From: Trachelipus rathkii
Taxonomy: Eukaryota; Arthropoda; Malacostraca; Isopoda; Trachelipodidae
Assembly (NCBI GenBank): GCA_015478945.1
Contig: JABUQX010022262.1
Location: 1 to 12,500 of the forward strand
Direction: 5' to 3'
Length of the DNA: 12,500 bases
A program made the translations under genes and the position numbers. The notes beneath the pieces are model-generated. The model was given only the letters and a program-made list of their open reading frames with translations. It had not been told where the DNA came from and made no database searches. Within the stretch, counting starts at the first letter, position 1. Each line of letters begins with the position of its first letter. Below are positions 7,429-12,500 of the stretch, piece by piece.

Positions 7429-7583
7429 AAAAGGTAAAGTCCCAAAAAGGTAAAGGCCCAAAAAGGTCAAGGTCAGGTAAAAAATTTGGGGCTCAAAAAA
7501 GGTCAAGCCCAAAAAGGTAAAGGCCCAAAAAGGTCAAGGCAGGTAAAAATTCGAGCTCAGGAAAGGTCAAGGTAAGGTAAAAT
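7429..7583 (+). repeat. Minisatellite of CAAAAAGGTAAAGGCC-type units
   Basis: About nine degenerate AAAAAGGT(A/C)AAGGCCC and GGTCAAGG(T)CAGGTAAAA units. A larger direct repeat is visible: AAAGGCCCAAAAAGGTCAAG occurs at about 7451 and 7519. Confidence 0.85.
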
Positions 7584-7610
7584 CACCGTGGGCAAATTTT
7601 GCCCACGGTG
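7584..7610 (+). repeat. Perfect palindrome, last CCGTGGG hairpin
   Basis: CACCGTGGGCAAA and TTTGCCCACGGTG are exact inverted 13-mers around one T. It marks the end of the hairpin family. Confidence 0.93.
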
Positions 7611-8331
7611 TCCGGAATGCCTGCCCTACTACTGCCATAAATTTCATAACTATAGAAATTCCTACACTCGTGTAGAGTTTTAGTCAGTGATAACATTCCT
7701 TCTAAAGACATAAACCCATCTGCCGCTATTTAAATAAATCAATAAACAAAATGAGTAAATGATCCACAATTTATATCGTTTACATTACTCATTTTCTCTT
7801 TAGAGTTTTATTAAAATGGGATTTTTAGGTTGATTTAAATGGAGTAAAAAAGGTAATAATGGGCTGCTATTTATAAAAAAGGGAAACTATAAAATAAATT
7901 GAAAATAAATTTATTGTAATGAGAGTAATGATTAATTAATGTCGCAAATTTGAAGAAAAATAACTTTACAAATATTAAACATTACAATTATTTAAGTAAA
8001 ATATAAATTACTAAAAAATAATGCTATATTAAAATAACAAATATATTTACTAAAATGTGGTTCATATTACTTAGAATGGGACTTTGCAAAAAAAAAAATT
8101 TCTTAATATTTTGTTGTTACCAAGGTGACCTTCATACAACAATACAATATATTGTATCTAACACACAATAAAACAAAACTATAATAAAGACAATATGAAG
8201 AGGCTTATGTAATAGGATGTACTCTTGATAAAAGTAAGGATACAATTGAATAAAAATAGATAAAATTTTCACAATAAGAATTATTTTTTTTAGATTATTT
8301 ACCCTGTTTTAGATAATGCTAGCAAAAATTT

Positions 8332-8334
<3 letters not shown>
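7611..8334 (+). other. AT-rich sequence, nothing recognised
   Basis: No long open frame, tandem repeat or RNA-gene pattern was found on either strand. Only an A-run at about 8088-8098 stands out. Confidence 0.6.

Positions 8335-8388
<54 letters not shown>
8335..8388 (+). repeat. (TA)n microsatellite
   Basis: Pure TA run of about 54 bp. Confidence 0.97.
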
Positions 8389-8390
<2 letters not shown>

Positions 8391-8416
8391 TTGCGAATTA
8401 TAAATAAATAAATTAA

Positions 8417-11776
<3,360 letters not shown>

Positions 11777-12500
11777 ATGGAAAGATACACAATGGAGCAA
11801 CGTGTTAAAGTTATTCAGGCTTATTATGAAAATGGGCGTTCAAATCAAAATGCATATCGTGCACTTCGTGATTTTTTTGGTCAATTTAATCGTCCAAATG
11901 TGCGTACAATCGGAAAAATCGTGAAAAAATTTGAGCAAACCGGGTCTGTAGGAGATTTGAAAAGACCAGTGCATGCTCGTACAGCTCGTACTGCAGAAAA
12001 TATTGCTGCTGTTCGCGATAGTGTGGCTGAGGAGCCATCCACTTCAACTCGTCGTCGTGCCCAACAATTGCACCTCTCACGCTCGTCGTTGATGAACATT
12101 ATGCATAAAGACTTGCATTTAAACGCTTACAAGGTGCAATTGACTCAAGAACTAAAGCCTCTTGGGCCATACAAAACGTCGTCAATGGTCAGAATGGTGG
12201 CAAGAAATGGCAACAGTGGATGATCAATTTTCGAAGAAAATCATCTTCAGTGATGAGGCACATTTTCACCTCACTGGATTTGTCAATAAGCAGAATTGCC
12301 GCATTTGGGCGAATGATAATCCAAGAGTGATTGTCGAAAAACCAATGCACCCACAAAGAGTGACTGTTTGGTGCGGTTTATGGGCTGGCGGCATCATCGG
12401 GCCGTATTTTTTCCAAAATGAGGCCGGTCAGGCAGTTACTGTGAATGGTGTTCGCTATCGTGAGATGATAACGAACTTTTTATGGCACGAATTGGAAGGT
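11777..12500 (+). pseudogene. Tc1/mariner (IS630 superfamily) transposase, frameshifted and cut by the window end
   Basis: The start ATG at 11777 has a good Kozak context (ACCATGG). Residues 1-60 form an N-terminal helix-turn-helix of the DUF4817-like type (MERYTMEQRVKVIQAYYENG, then RALRDFFG), followed by VKKFEQTGSVGDLKRP. A second helix-turn-helix covers about residues 70-120 (AENIAAVRDSVAEEPSTS, QLHLSRSSLMNIM), then KVQLTQELKP. Around 12164-12168 one extra base shifts the frame; the original frame would stop at 12221. Frame 3, from 12168, continues without stops to the end: RRQWSEWWQEMATVDDQFSK, then IIFSDEAHFHLTGFVNKQN with the first catalytic Asp at 12252-12254, HPQRVTVWCGLWAGGIIGPY and VNGVRYREMI. 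The second Asp and the final acidic residue lie beyond 12500. About 240 of roughly 340-350 residues are visible. One frameshift and no other damage means a young copy, or a base error. It would bind its terminal repeats and cut and paste the element at TA sites. Confidence 0.93.

Noticed and set aside
11881..12099. Minus-strand open frames over the transposase
   Set aside because: Shadows of the plus-strand transposase, which carries clear family motifs.

Overview
This window looks like gene-poor, repeat-dense nuclear DNA of a metazoan, most likely an arthropod. The grounds are extreme AT-richness, very long (TA)n, (TG)n and (CT)n microsatellites, a decayed LINE-type retrotransposon, and a Tc1/mariner transposase whose N-terminal region resembles the DUF4817 type common in insect genomes. 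That assignment is inference. No intact host gene, tRNA or rRNA was recognised, and almost all open frames here are translated simple repeats.

Layout. Bases 1-4883 form one large imperfect inverted repeat: arms 1-1880 and 3049-4883 around a spacer of about 1.17 kb. The left arm still matches at base 1, so the structure probably continues outside the window. The spacer holds a (TA)n tract, a GTGTAAGTGT-rich stretch, a CATCAAAG(T/C)TGAGG minisatellite and three tandem AT-rich plus (TG)n modules. The arms carry GC-rich blocks, an internal duplication of about 117 bp and CA/TG tracts. Bases 4791-5607 hold a direct duplication built around a TTAAAGCAGTAAAGCAGAGAG array. Bases 5902-6340 reuse the GC block, CATCAAAG array and TG module of the first part. 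Bases 6478-7610 hold a succession of further minisatellites: a TGGCACTCAC array, a family of CCGTGGG/CCCACGG hairpins, a strict 17-bp TTAGGGTTCTCAAAAAA array, and a CAAAAAGGTAAAGGCC-type array. Bases 7620-8334 are unremarkable AT-rich DNA.

Bases 8335-8537 hold two (TA)n tracts. From about 8981 to 10102 lies a relic of a non-LTR retrotransposon on the + strand. It is readable as the C-terminal half of an apurinic-type endonuclease (EEP) domain followed by the linker towards reverse transcriptase. It is broken by frameshifts and stops and split by a (CT)52 tract. Bases 10104-11665 are almost pure TA/TAT repeat. Directly after it starts a Tc1/mariner element (11666 to beyond the window end) with a transposase that reads well in two frames separated by a single frameshift near 12165.

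The parts do not form a pathway. The window is best read as a mosaic of mobile-element remains and expanding satellites. Family assignments were made from protein motifs by eye, with no database search.
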